Below, piece by piece: positions 51,227 through 60,018 of a stretch of 64,000 bases of DNA. Source of the stretch: Streptomyces sp. NBC_01224 (GTDB lineage Bacteria; Actinomycetota; Actinomycetes; Streptomycetales; Streptomycetaceae); NCBI RefSeq assembly GCF_036002945.1, contig NZ_CP108529.1, positions 1,178,001-1,242,000 of the forward strand, in the 5' to 3' direction. Each line of letters starts with the position of its first letter. Within the stretch, counting starts at the first letter, position 1. The notes under the pieces are model-generated. The model was given only the letters and a program-made list of their open reading frames with translations. It ran no database searches and was not told the DNA's origin. The translations under genes were made by a program, and so were the position numbers.

Positions 51227-51388
51227 ATTTCTCCTCCGTCGGCGACGGCACCCCTATGTTCGGTCCTTCACCCCTGTTTGTCTGCCGACCCCCCTGCATT
51301 CATGCGAATCCGAGTCACGGGTGCGGGAGTGTGGTTCATGCTGCGGCCGTGGCGGCCTGCGTGCGGACGGACGACGAGGAGCGAGGAC

Positions 51389-52456
51389 ATGCCCCAGGAA
51401 CACCGGCGGATCGAGGTGCCGCTGGGTGCGCGGTCGTACTCCGTGCACATCGGCCCCGGCGTGCGGCACACGCTGCCCGAGGTGGTGGCCGGGCTGGGCG
51501 CGGCGCGGGTCGTCATCGCGTCCGCGCGGCCCGAAGCCTGGGTGCCGGATCCGGGTGTGCCCTCGCTGACACTGGCGGCGAAGGACGGCGAGGACGACAA
51601 GACCCTGGCGACGGTGGAGGAACTGTGCCGCCGGTTCGCCGAGTTCGGACTGACCAGGACGGACGCGGTGGTCTCCTGCGGAGGCGGTACGACCACCGAT
51701 TCGGTGGGCCTGGCGGCGGCGCTCTACCACCGCGGTGTTCCGGTGATCCATCTGCCGACGTCGCTGCTGGCCCAGGTGGACGCGAGCGTCGGCGGGAAGA
51801 CCGCGGTGAATCTGCCGCAGGGGAAGAACCTGGTCGGGGCGTACTGGCAGCCGAAGGCCGTGCTCTGCGACACCGACTACCTGGACACCTTGCCGCCCCG
51901 GGAGTGGCTGAACGGCTATGGCGAGATCGCCAGATGCCACTTCATCGGAGCGGGTGACCTGCGCGGCCTGTCGCTGCACGAGCAGATCGCTGCGAGTGTG
52001 GCCCTGAAGGCGTCCGTCGTCGCCGCCGACGAGCGGGATTCGGGGATGCGGCACATCCTCAACTACGGCCACACGCTGGGTCACGCCCTGGAGCGGGCGA
52101 CCGACTACGCCGTCCGGCACGGCGAGGGCGTCGCCATCGGCACCGTGTTCGCCGGACTGCTGGCCGGAGCGCTGGGCCGTATCGACGGCGCGCGGGTGGC
52201 GGAACACCACCAGGTCGTGGCGAGTTACTCGCTGCCCACCGAGCTGCCGGCCGGGCTGGCGCCGGACCGCCTCATCGCTCTGATGAGGCTGGACAAGAAG
52301 GCCACCACCGGCCTGTCGTTCGTCCTGGACGGGCCGCGGGGACCGGAGCTGGTGCACGACGTCCCCGAGCTCACGGTCGCCGAGACCCTCGCCACCATGG
52401 CATCCGTTCCCCCTGACCACATCACACCCACCGACGGCACGAAGGGTGCATCGTGA
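51389..52456 (+). CDS. aroB: 3-dehydroquinate synthase-like protein (possible aminodehydroquinate synthase)
   Basis: A 355-residue sugar-phosphate cyclase of the DHQ synthase family: VVSCGGGTTTDSVGLAAALYHRG, HLPTSLLAQVDASVGGKTAVNL, GYGEIARCHFIGAGDL, and the zinc-ligand region HILNYGHTLGHALE with the second His in AVRHGEGVAIGT. In housekeeping AroB the nucleotide loop reads GGGxxGD; here it is GGGTTTD, a difference I associate with secondary-metabolism cyclases such as RifG-type aDHQ synthases. It would cyclise (amino)DAHP to (amino)dehydroquinate. GAGGAG and GAGG precede the ATG. It is coupled to the dehydratase gene by a GTGA overlap. Confidence 0.88.
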   Translation: MPQEHRRIEVPLGARSYSVHIGPGVRHTLPEVVAGLGAARVVIASARPEAWVPDPGVPSLTLAAKDGEDDKTLATVEELCRRFAEFGLTRTDAVVSCGGGTTTDSVGLAAALYHRGVPVIHLPTSLLAQVDASVGGKTAVNLPQGKNLVGAYWQPKAVLCDTDYLDTLPPREWLNGYGEIARCHFIGAGDLRGLSLHEQIAASVALKASVVAADERDSGMRHILNYGHTLGHALERATDYAVRHGEGVAIGTVFAGLLAGALGRIDGARVAEHHQVVASYSLPTELPAGLAPDRLIALMRLDKKATTGLSFVLDGPRGPELVHDVPELTVAETLATMASVPPDHITPTDGTKGAS

Positions 52457-52887
52457 GCACACTGCTTCTCCTCAACGGCCCCAACCTGGGCATCCTCGGA
52501 CAGCGTGAACCGGACGTCTACGGGAAGGCGACGCTGGCCGACATCGAGCGCTCCGTGGCCGGGGAGGTGAGAACGCGGGGCTGGGAGGTGGTTTCGATCC
52601 AGCGTGAATCCGAGGGCGAACTGATCCATGCGATACAGGACAGCTACGACACGGTCGGCGCGATCGTCAACCCCGGCGCACTGATGATCGCCGGCTGGAG
52701 TCTGCGCGACGCGCTGGCCAACTATCCGCAACCGTGGGTGGAGGTGCATCTCTCCAATGTCTGGGCGCGGGAACAGTTCCGGCACGAGTCGGTCATCGCG
52801 CCCCTGGCCAGCGGGGTCATCGTCGGTATGGGGGCGCTCGGCTACCAGCTGGCGGCGCGCGCCCTGCTGACGCTGACGCAGGAGTGA
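52453..52887 (+). CDS. aroQ: type II 3-dehydroquinate dehydratase
   Basis: A 144-residue type II dehydroquinase. The catalytic Tyr region is LNGPNLGILGQREPDVYGKATL, followed by QRESEGELIHAIQDSYD, the substrate-binding IVNPGALMIAGWSLRDAL and EVHLSNVWAREQFRHESV with the conserved His and Arg. It forms homododecamers and converts dehydroquinate (or the amino analogue) to dehydroshikimate. The GTG start overlaps the aroB-like stop by 4 nt, so the two enzymes act in sequence and are made together. RifJ-type aDHQ dehydratases have the same fold. Confidence 0.94.
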   Translation: MSTLLLLNGPNLGILGQREPDVYGKATLADIERSVAGEVRTRGWEVVSIQRESEGELIHAIQDSYDTVGAIVNPGALMIAGWSLRDALANYPQPWVEVHLSNVWAREQFRHESVIAPLASGVIVGMGALGYQLAARALLTLTQE

Positions 52888-52891
52888 GTGC

Positions 52892-52959
52892 CCCGTCCGG
52901 GCGGAGGCTCACGGTCCCCCGGGGGGAGGGACCGGTGCCTGCCTGAACGCCCGGACGGG
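52892..52959. terminator. nested inverted repeat between convergent genes
   Basis: cccgtccgggcg (52892-52903) pairs with cgcccggacggg (52948-52959), and inside it cggtccc (52912-52918) pairs with gggaccg (52928-52934). The structure can serve as a terminator for both aroQ and the convergent membrane-protein gene. Confidence 0.65.
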
Positions 52960-52980
52960 AGTACGGGGCAAACCCGGCAG

Positions 52981-53688
52981 TCAGCTTTCGGCGGGCCGGC
53001 CGAGGCGGGTCGACAGGCGTTTGCCGTACGCCTTGCTGAACTGCACGATCACGATGAGCAGCAGCGTGAGCAGACCAGCGCCCAGCAGCGGAACGCTGTC
53101 GACGGGCAGGGTGTACGCCATGACCACCCGGGCCACCGCGTCGATCATGAAGGCCGTTCCCCAGGCGATGGTCAGCACCCGCATGGCCCGACGGAACTCA
53201 GGCACGTTCTCCCAGTCCTCACGCCAGGCCGCCGAGGTGGCCTCGGGGAGCAGGGGCATGGTCGCCTGGTAGATGAAGGGCCGCGAGGCCAGCAGCGTGC
53301 TGAGCATCCAGAGCCCGACCAGGGCCGTCAGATAGCTTTCCCGGGCCAGGACGAGCCGGGGGTCTCCCGTCAGCAGCGACACCAGTGAGGCGCTGAGCAC
53401 GATGCTCAGGGAGAACAGGGTGGGCCGCTCCACCCGCCGGTCCTTGATCAACCGGTAGACCATCCGCACTACAGGAAGAACGCTGCTGAGTACGAGCGCG
53501 AGCCACTGGTTCACACCCATCAGCCGGAGCCCGTAGAAGAGCAGGAGCGGCAGGGCGATGTCCAAGGCCGCCACCTCGATGAGGGCGGTACGTGGGCTGC
53601 GGCCGGTCCGTTCCGGCTGCTCGTCATTCTCCGGGAGCGTGATGGGCTCCGGTTCCGGCCCTTCCTGAGCCTGAAGCGCTGGCTTCAC
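52981..53688 (-). CDS. VC0807-family integral membrane protein
   Basis: A 235-residue protein with a short acidic N-terminus and about six transmembrane helices (IEVAALDIALPLLLFYGLRL, WLALVLSSVLPVVRMVYRLI, FSLSIVLSASLVSLL, YLTALVGLWMLSTLL, and two near the C-terminus). The conserved LIKDRRVERPTLFS loop is characteristic of VC0807-family proteins, whose function is unknown. GTG 53688 is preceded by AGGAGG at 5-nt spacing; an ATG at 53736 is in frame but lacks a ribosome binding site. It is divergent from the sensor kinase gene and may be regulated by it. Confidence 0.8.
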   Translation of the reverse strand: MKPALQAQEGPEPEPITLPENDEQPERTGRSPRTALIEVAALDIALPLLLFYGLRLMGVNQWLALVLSSVLPVVRMVYRLIKDRRVERPTLFSLSIVLSASLVSLLTGDPRLVLARESYLTALVGLWMLSTLLASRPFIYQATMPLLPEATSAAWREDWENVPEFRRAMRVLTIAWGTAFMIDAVARVVMAYTLPVDSVPLLGAGLLTLLLIVIVQFSKAYGKRLSTRLGRPAES

Positions 53689-53791
53689 GACAGCCTCCTC
53701 TCCTTGCTGCTTCGGGTCCTGCCGTGCTGTGTTCATCGACGACGCTACGCACCTGCGGAGGTCTGCGGAATGCAGTCGGGAGCACAGTCGG

Positions 53792-53809
53792 GGTGCAGAA
53801 AACTGCACC
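53792..53809. promoter_or_regulatory. perfect inverted repeat in a divergent promoter region
   Basis: GGTGCAG and CTGCACC flank AAAA, an 18-bp site between the VC0807-family gene and the sensor kinase gene. It is a likely operator, possibly for the adjacent NarL-type response regulator. Confidence 0.5.
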
Positions 53810-53867
53810 TGCCCGCAGGAGTGCGCGCATGACAGACTGTGGATCACACGAGCTGCCGGGAGGTGCG

Positions 53868-55754
53868 ATGACCAACGGAGAACGGCCCTTTGGCACTTCC
53901 CGGCGGCACGGTCACTGGCTCGCCCCGGTCCGGGGGGTCGCGCTGGCCGCGCTCGGTACGGCCGGTGTGCTGCTCGTCGTACCCATGGCTCTGGCCCTCC
54001 TGTTCGGCGCGGTGGAAACGGTGCTCCGGTTCCGCCGGCTGCCCGGACTGCGCCGCCGGCTGGCCGCCTCCTGGTCACAGGTGGAGATCGCCGATCCGTA
54101 TGTTCCTCATGCCTCGGAGTCCCGGGCGAGGGAAGGTGGGCTGTACCGCTACGGCACGCGTCTGTACGCCTCCGGCCGTACGGCCCGGCGTAAGCATGGT
54201 GCTCGGAAGATCATCCGGGACCCGGCGACCGCGCGCGATCTGTGGTGGCTGCTGCTGGACCCGTTCGTCGGGGCTCCGATGGCTGTGCTGCCCGCCGCTC
54301 TGATCGGTGCCGGTCTGGCGGGTGTCATTTCGCCCCTGTGGCACACAGGGCCCGGCACCGTACTTGTGCCGGGCCTGGGCCTGGCTTCGGTGTCGGCCGG
54401 TTTCGCGGCAGGGCCGCCGATGATCCGGGTGCACGGGTACTGGACGAGACTGCTCCTGAGCGGTGGCGGGCCGGCGACGGGCGGCGGGACCCGGTGGCGG
54501 GTCCGGTCGTGGCGGCGGGTCCAGACGGTGGGGGCGGCCTTCCTGCTGTGCGGGCTCGCGGTGTGCGGGCTCGTCCTCGCCGTGCTCCAGCTGATCACCG
54601 CGGCGCTCTCCTTGGTTTTCGGGCTCGTTCCCGTTTTCGCCCAGGTGGTTCTGGTGAGCCGCAAGCTGGTGAACCTGTGGCGGGAGCTGTTGCGCAACGG
54701 GGGCCTGGCGGACATCGCGGAGCCGTACCGGCAACAGCCGCCCGCCCCTGTCCAGGGCGCCGATGGGCACTATGTGTACGGCCGTACGCTGCACCCCGGC
54801 CCGCTGCTGCCGACGTGGCTGGCCGCCCGCCGGTGGGTGTTAACCGACCCCGCGACCTGGCGCGACCTTCTGTGGCTCCTGACCAATCCGGTCGTGGCGG
54901 CGGTCCTGCTGCTCGGACCGGTGGCGCCGGTCTTCGCCATCGGGCTGTGGTGGCCCGGCCCGGTCGGCATCGCCGCGGCCCTGCTCGCGTCGGGTGCAGC
55001 CCTCTGGGTCACCCCGTACACGCTGCGGGCTCAGGCGCGCTGGTGCGCGCTGCTGCTGGCGCCCACCGAACGGTCCGCGCTCGCCCGGCGCGTGCAGCAG
55101 CTGACCACGACGCGGGCGGAGGCGACGGGTGTGCAGGCGGCGGAGCTGCTGAGGATCGAACGCGATCTGCATGACGGCGCCCAGACCCGGCTCGTCGCCA
55201 TCGGAATGAGCCTGCGCGCGATCGAGCAGCGCCTCGGCAGTCAGCAGCCCGAGCTCCGGGCGATGGCCGCCGAGGCGCGGGAGAACTCCGCCGCGGCACT
55301 CCGCGATCTGCGCGGTCTGGTACGTGGTGTGCATCCGCCGGTCCTGGCCGAACGGGGGCTCGTCGACGCCGTGCGAACGCTGGCGCTGGCGCATCCGCTG
55401 ACGGTCGAGGTGACCGCCGACCTCCAGGGGCAGGCAGAGGTGCCCGTGGCCGCCTGCGCTTACTTCTCCGTGAGCGAGGCACTCACCAACAGTGCGAAGC
55501 ACTCTGGCGCCCAGCGCGTTCTGATCGACCTCCGCCACCGGGCGGGGGCACTGCGGATCACGGTGACCGACGACGGATGCGGCGGCGCCGATCCCGCACG
55601 CGGCAGCGGGATCCGGGGCATCCAGCGACGCCTGGCCACTTTTGACGGTCTGCTCGACGTGGCCTCGCCTCCGGGCGGCCCGACCACTTTGACGATGGAG
55701 CTCCCGTGCGTGTTGTCCTCGGCGAGGACCAGTATCTCCTCAGGAAAGGACTGA
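53868..55754 (+). CDS. NarL-type sensor histidine kinase with duplicated membrane sensor domain
   Basis: A 628-residue membrane kinase. Two copies of a sensor module are visible: IADPYVP to DPATARDLWWLLLDPFVGA (about 75-135) and IAEPYRQ to DPATWRDLLWLLTNPVVAA (about 285-345), each followed by transmembrane helices. The dimerisation/phosphoacceptor region is ERDLHDGAQTRLVAIGMSL with His435 (HisKA_3), and the ATPase domain shows EALTNSAKHSGA and VTDDGCGGADPARGSGI. Leu325 is encoded by TTA (54840-54842), so translation should depend on the bldA tRNA. It overlaps the response regulator gene by 49 nt. The ATG has GGGAGG just upstream. Confidence 0.92.
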   Translation: MTNGERPFGTSRRHGHWLAPVRGVALAALGTAGVLLVVPMALALLFGAVETVLRFRRLPGLRRRLAASWSQVEIADPYVPHASESRAREGGLYRYGTRLYASGRTARRKHGARKIIRDPATARDLWWLLLDPFVGAPMAVLPAALIGAGLAGVISPLWHTGPGTVLVPGLGLASVSAGFAAGPPMIRVHGYWTRLLLSGGGPATGGGTRWRVRSWRRVQTVGAAFLLCGLAVCGLVLAVLQLITAALSLVFGLVPVFAQVVLVSRKLVNLWRELLRNGGLADIAEPYRQQPPAPVQGADGHYVYGRTLHPGPLLPTWLAARRWVLTDPATWRDLLWLLTNPVVAAVLLLGPVAPVFAIGLWWPGPVGIAAALLASGAALWVTPYTLRAQARWCALLLAPTERSALARRVQQLTTTRAEATGVQAAELLRIERDLHDGAQTRLVAIGMSLRAIEQRLGSQQPELRAMAAEARENSAAALRDLRGLVRGVHPPVLAERGLVDAVRTLALAHPLTVEVTADLQGQAEVPVAACAYFSVSEALTNSAKHSGAQRVLIDLRHRAGALRITVTDDGCGGADPARGSGIRGIQRRLATFDGLLDVASPPGGPTTLTMELPCVLSSARTSISSGKD

Positions 55755-56365
55755 CCCATCTGCTGGAGGACTACGGCTTCGAACTCGCCGCCGTGGTCGA
55801 CAACGGCCCCGACCTGCTCAGCGCCCTGCTCCGGCACCGGCCGGACGTGGCCCTGGTCGACGTACGGCTGCCGCCGACGTTCACGGACGAAGGGCTCCAG
55901 GCGGCGCTGACCGCCCGCCGGGCGGTTCCCGGGCTCCCCGTACTGGTGCTGTCCCAGCATGTGGAGCAGTTGTACGCACGGGAGTTGCTGGCGGACGGCC
56001 GCGGCGGCATCGGTTATCTACTCAAGGACCGTGTCTTCGACGACGACACGTTCATCGACTCGGTGCGCCGTGTTGCTTCCGGCGGCACGGCCATGGACCC
56101 TGAAGTGATCAGTCAGTTGTTCCAGTCGATGGGGCCGTCACAGGCACAGCCGCTGGCCGCACTGACGGTGCGTGAGAGAGAGGTGCTGGCGCTCATGGCG
56201 GAGGGCAGGTCGAACGCGGCGATCGCGGAGCGGATGTCGCTCAGCGACAGCGCCGTGAGCAAGCACGCGGCCAGCATCTTCGCCAAGCTGGACCTGGTGC
56301 AGTCCACCAGTGACAACAGGCGAGTGCTGGCCGTCATCGCGTACCTCAACAGCTCACGCGAGTAG
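55706..56365 (+). CDS. NarL/LuxR-type response regulator
   Basis: A 219-residue regulator: receiver domain with phospho-acceptor D52 in VALVDVRLP and YLLKDRV, then a LuxR-type HTH (LTVREREVLALMAEGRSNAAIAERM, LSDSAVSKHAASIFAKLDL). GTG 55706 is preceded by GGAG at 5-nt spacing and lies within the end of the kinase gene, so the pair is coupled. It converges on the LAL gene with only 35 nt between the stops. Its targets may include the divergent VC0807-family gene, whose upstream region carries an 18-bp inverted repeat. Confidence 0.94.
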   Translation: MRVVLGEDQYLLRKGLTHLLEDYGFELAAVVDNGPDLLSALLRHRPDVALVDVRLPPTFTDEGLQAALTARRAVPGLPVLVLSQHVEQLYARELLADGRGGIGYLLKDRVFDDDTFIDSVRRVASGGTAMDPEVISQLFQSMGPSQAQPLAALTVREREVLALMAEGRSNAAIAERMSLSDSAVSKHAASIFAKLDLVQSTSDNRRVLAVIAYLNSSRE

Positions 56366-56400
56366 GAGAAGCGGGGTGAGTGGGGGCGGGGTGTCGGAAA

Positions 56401-59169
56401 TCAGCAGGCCGGGCTGGTGACGTCGAACTCGAGCTCGACGGGAAGGTCCGTCCTGCGCTTGACCCGCAGCTTCCGGAAGACCTTGGTGAGGTGCTGCTCC
56501 ACCGTGCTGACGGTGATGTGCAGCTTGCGGGAGATCTCACGATTCGTGTAGCCGAGCGAGGCCAGCGCGGCAACCCGGCGCTCGGAGAGGGTCAGCACGT
56601 CGGCGGCCGACGCGGCCTCGTCCACCGGCCGGGACCAGGTGTCGGCCTGCGCAGGATGCAGCACGATCGGCTCCTCCGGGCGGGTGAGTGCGGGATCCTG
56701 CACCCGCTGCACCCCGCTCTCCCTGGCCAGCCGCCCCGCACGCCGCGAAATCATCTGTGCCTTGCCGAACTCACCCATGCTCTCGTGGGCGCAGCTGAGG
56801 TCGAAGAGCGCCTGGGTGAGGGTCAGCCGGTCACCGCATGCCTGGAGGACCTCGACGGACTCCTTCAGGAGACTCAGCCGGCCACGATGACTTGCCGTGC
56901 CCGCCAGGACCCGCAAGGAGGCGCCGTACGTCCGCGAGGTGCGCGAACCGATGTGCGACATCTGCTCCTTGGTGAGCGCGCGCGCCTGCTCGTGATCGCC
57001 CAGCCGGAGAAGGACCTCGGCGGAGTCGGTCCGCCACGGTACGAACGCCGGGGAATCGAGCTGCCATAAGGTCATCAGCTCACCGCAGTAGCTGAAATCC
57101 GCGAGCGCCGCCTGCAGCCGGTCGGTCGCCAGGTAGTAGCGGCCCCGGGCGCGCAGATACGTCAGGCCGTACCGGGTCTGGAACATGGCCGCGGGCACCG
57201 GCTCCCGCAGGTACTTATGGGCGTTGTCGAAGTCGCCCCGGGCGGTGACGGCCTGGACGAGGGTGCCCAGCGTGGCCCCCACGCCGACACCCCAGCCCTC
57301 CACGCCAATCAGCGTCAGCGCCCCGACCGCGCACCGCTCGGCCTGGACCAGGTCGCCCTCCCGCAGGGCGATCTCAGCCCGCAGCCCGGACAGGACCGCT
57401 TGCCACGTCACCACACCGCGGGAGCCGGCTTCGGCGAGCAGCGTGTCGCACCAGCGCCCCGCCAGGAGAGGCTGCTCCGCGTAGATGAGCGTCTGGAGGG
57501 CCGAGCAGACGGATTCGAGCGTCGTGTCGCTCAACTGGGTGCTCTGCAGGATCTGCTCGGCCACCCTGATGCACCGCTCGTCCCCGCCGGTGCTCTCCCC
57601 GAGGACCGAACTGAGTACGGCCGACGCCTGTGCCTGCTGGCCCGGCGGCGTGGTCGCGCTGTCGAAGAGGTGGTCGCTCTCACCCGATCCGTGCGGGATG
57701 AACTGGGGGTAGGCGTGTCTGAGCAGGTTGCGCGCACCGGTCAGGACGGCGCTCGGCGCTTCGTTCGCGGACGGCCTGATGCGGGACAGATGCGTGATGA
57801 GTTCCTTGCCGTCCTGGATACGCCCGTGCCACATGAGGACGCGCAGCAGGTAGGCAGTCTGCTCCACGTCGAGGTGGCCTTCGCGCTGCGCCTGGAGCAG
57901 CGGTGACAGGTGGCGGGCGGCGCCTGTCGGGTCACTGCGCCACTTGGTCCGGACGAGCAGCATCCGCAGCAGGGCACGCTGCCGCTCTTCGGTACACACG
58001 GAGAGGGCGAACTCTATGTATCTGATCGCCGGTTCTTCGTCGTCGGCGGCCAGTGACTCCTCCGCGGCCCGTTGGAGTACCGCTATGGCCCAGTCCGCGC
58101 TCACGTGCTTGGCCGCCACCAGGTGGTCCGCGACGTCGGTGACGCTGCCGCCGCCGTCGCTCAGCAACTGAGCGGCACGCGTGTGCAGTTCCGCCAGCAT
58201 GTGCGGGGCGAGGTCGTCGTAGACAGCCGCACGGGTGAGCCGGTGCCGGAACCGGCCGTCATGGATGATCCCCAGCGTTTGCAGTGACTGCAGAACACGG
58301 CGGAGCGCCTCCGGGCCGCGGCCGAGCAGCTCCGCGATCCTGTTCGTCGATCCGGTGGCGTCGAGTACGGCCAGACCCCTGGCGGCCTCGAGTTCGTCCG
58401 GGCCGCTGCGGCGCAGGCAGGTCAGGACGGCCTGCCGGAAACTCTCACCGATCGACGAGCCGCCTGCCCGGCCCGGCAGCTCCCCCGAGTCCGCGTGGTC
58501 CTCGATGAGGGCCCGTACCAGTAGCCGGTTGCCGCCGGTCATTTGGTGGGCTTCCGGCGCATGATGTGCCGCGCTCTGGCCGAGGTGCTGCGAGCACATC
58601 TCGCTGACGCCGTCCGCCGTCAGGGGTGCCAGACGTATCCTGTGGAACTGTGTCTGGCGGACCAGCTCGATCCGGAAGGCGGGGTGCACCGACCAGTCGC
58701 CCGACGATTCGGCGAGTACGAGCAGGATGCGGGAGGACCGCAGTCGGTTGACCAGGCGCATCACGCAGTCCATCGACGGCTCGTCCGAGTGGTGCACGTC
58801 GTCGACGACGACGACCAGCGGTGCCTGTCCGGCCAGATCGAGCAGCGTGGCCACCGCCGTGCGGGAGATCTCGGACGCGGTGCCTGTGGCGATGAGTTCC
58901 GTGACAGGTCCTGCCTGCTCCGGCAGGCAGTCGAGCAACTGGCGAAGCACGGCGAAGGGCACGGACCGGTCGGTTCTCGTCGCGGTCGCGTTCAGGAGCA
59001 GGGCTCCCTCGTCGGCGCACAAATCGGCGAACGATCGCAGTAGCTCGGTTTTGCCGCTGGCCACCGGCCCACTGACCAGTCCTATCTTTCCGTGCCCCTT
59101 GAAAGTGGTGTTCAGAAGATTCTGGAGCAGTTGCAGCTCACGCTCACGTTCCACAAGTGCCACTGGCAC
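56401..59169 (-). CDS. LAL-type LuxR-family transcriptional regulator (TTA-containing)
   Basis: A regulator of about 922 residues of the large ATP-binding LuxR class. It begins VPVALVERERELQLLQNLL, has Walker A GPVASGKTELL (34-44), Walker B PLVVVVDDVHHSDEPSMD, a long helical middle region and a C-terminal LuxR HTH (LTLSERRVAALASLGYTNREI, LHITVSTVEQHLTKVFRKLRV). LAL proteins activate polyketide clusters. Leu701 is encoded by TTA (57067-57069 on the plus strand reads taa), the rare bldA codon. GTG 59169 lies 6 nt after GGGGG; the ATG at 59175 abuts that tract and is less likely. It is the best candidate for pathway-specific activator. Confidence 0.9.
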   Translation of the reverse strand: MPVALVERERELQLLQNLLNTTFKGHGKIGLVSGPVASGKTELLRSFADLCADEGALLLNATATRTDRSVPFAVLRQLLDCLPEQAGPVTELIATGTASEISRTAVATLLDLAGQAPLVVVVDDVHHSDEPSMDCVMRLVNRLRSSRILLVLAESSGDWSVHPAFRIELVRQTQFHRIRLAPLTADGVSEMCSQHLGQSAAHHAPEAHQMTGGNRLLVRALIEDHADSGELPGRAGGSSIGESFRQAVLTCLRRSGPDELEAARGLAVLDATGSTNRIAELLGRGPEALRRVLQSLQTLGIIHDGRFRHRLTRAAVYDDLAPHMLAELHTRAAQLLSDGGGSVTDVADHLVAAKHVSADWAIAVLQRAAEESLAADDEEPAIRYIEFALSVCTEERQRALLRMLLVRTKWRSDPTGAARHLSPLLQAQREGHLDVEQTAYLLRVLMWHGRIQDGKELITHLSRIRPSANEAPSAVLTGARNLLRHAYPQFIPHGSGESDHLFDSATTPPGQQAQASAVLSSVLGESTGGDERCIRVAEQILQSTQLSDTTLESVCSALQTLIYAEQPLLAGRWCDTLLAEAGSRGVVTWQAVLSGLRAEIALREGDLVQAERCAVGALTLIGVEGWGVGVGATLGTLVQAVTARGDFDNAHKYLREPVPAAMFQTRYGLTYLRARGRYYLATDRLQAALADFSYCGELMTLWQLDSPAFVPWRTDSAEVLLRLGDHEQARALTKEQMSHIGSRTSRTYGASLRVLAGTASHRGRLSLLKESVEVLQACGDRLTLTQALFDLSCAHESMGEFGKAQMISRRAGRLARESGVQRVQDPALTRPEEPIVLHPAQADTWSRPVDEAASAADVLTLSERRVAALASLGYTNREISRKLHITVSTVEQHLTKVFRKLRVKRRTDLPVELEFDVTSPAC

Positions 59170-59730
59170 GATCATCCCCCATTGTGACCGTTTACATGAA
59201 TCAAGAGGAGGGGCGGCACATCGCCAAAGGCTCAAAACCATGCCTTACCCCGTGACTACCCCGTCCGGTATGGACGCCACTTGACGCCACATCAGTTATT
59301 ACCAAGGGCTACTACCAGCCACTGGAACCCCTCTCCAATTGGAACACTAGCTCCACCCCCCTCCCCCTGCAAACCCCTACTCAAAGTCCACAGCGTCCCT
59401 TCGCGCGCGTTCCGCTTTGCCTCCACCTCCCATCCGAAGCCCCGTCAAATCGCAGGCAGAAAGCTCAAATTAACCTCAAATGTCAAGCTCAGAGCCCTCG
59501 CGGGCCACTCATGCCGCCTCCGCCGGGCATAGGGGTATCCCTCGCACGACATAGGGAATCGGGCTCCGGACCCGACGGCGCTCCACCGCGGGAAGTGCAA
59601 AAGACCCCGGAGGGCGGTTCGCGATTTTTTGAGTGACTCTGCCGTCGTCCGAGCGTGCGGATGCGAGCGGAATCTGCCGCTCCGCGGCCTCGGTCCACGG
59701 GGCGGGGTGAGTGAACGCAAACCGTGTCCG
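59170..59730. other. long AT-richer upstream region of the LAL gene
   Basis: No supported gene. The sequence is clearly less GC-rich than its surroundings. It contains a TCCAATTGGA palindrome (59334-59343), two CTCAAAT heptamers exactly 11 bp apart (59464-59470, 59475-59481), a third TCAAAT at 59445 and TCAAG at 59483. The 11-bp spacing resembles SARP binding sites. The region probably holds the LAL promoter and its control sites. Confidence 0.45.
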
Positions 59731-60018
59731 AGCGCCTCACCGGACGAGCGGGGGTCGTCGATCGAGCCGGTGATCACTGCTCGGGAAGAAGCGGAAGAAC
59801 CGGCGCCGCCCGGTCGGCGGTCACCGGGGCACCACGCGGTGCGGGAGATCGTGAACGCGATCCCCCACCAGGGCCATACGGACTACCAGCGGACCTGCCT
59901 CCCATACGACCTCCCCGCGAAGATCGCGGCGTACCACTGCTTCGCCGCGCGGCGGGACGACGGGACCGACCGGGTCGTCCATGAACTCCTGCGCTGCCGG
60001 GCCCGGGAGAGGGGCCCG
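59731..60018 (+). pseudogene. IS5-family transposase remnant (DUF4096 part)
   Basis: The frame encodes PDERGSSIEPVIT, then VREIVNAIPHQGHTDYQRTC, LPYDLPAKIAAYHCFAARRD and DGTDRVVHELLRCRARERG. This is the N-terminal domain of IS5-type transposases, whose intact form has REIVNAI-Y-RTGCQW-LPHDLPP-WRDDGTD-IHDLLR. The Trp residues are replaced, the DDE catalytic domain is absent, and the frame ends at 60057. It is a decayed fragment marking past transposition between the LAL and DAHP synthase genes. Confidence 0.8.
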
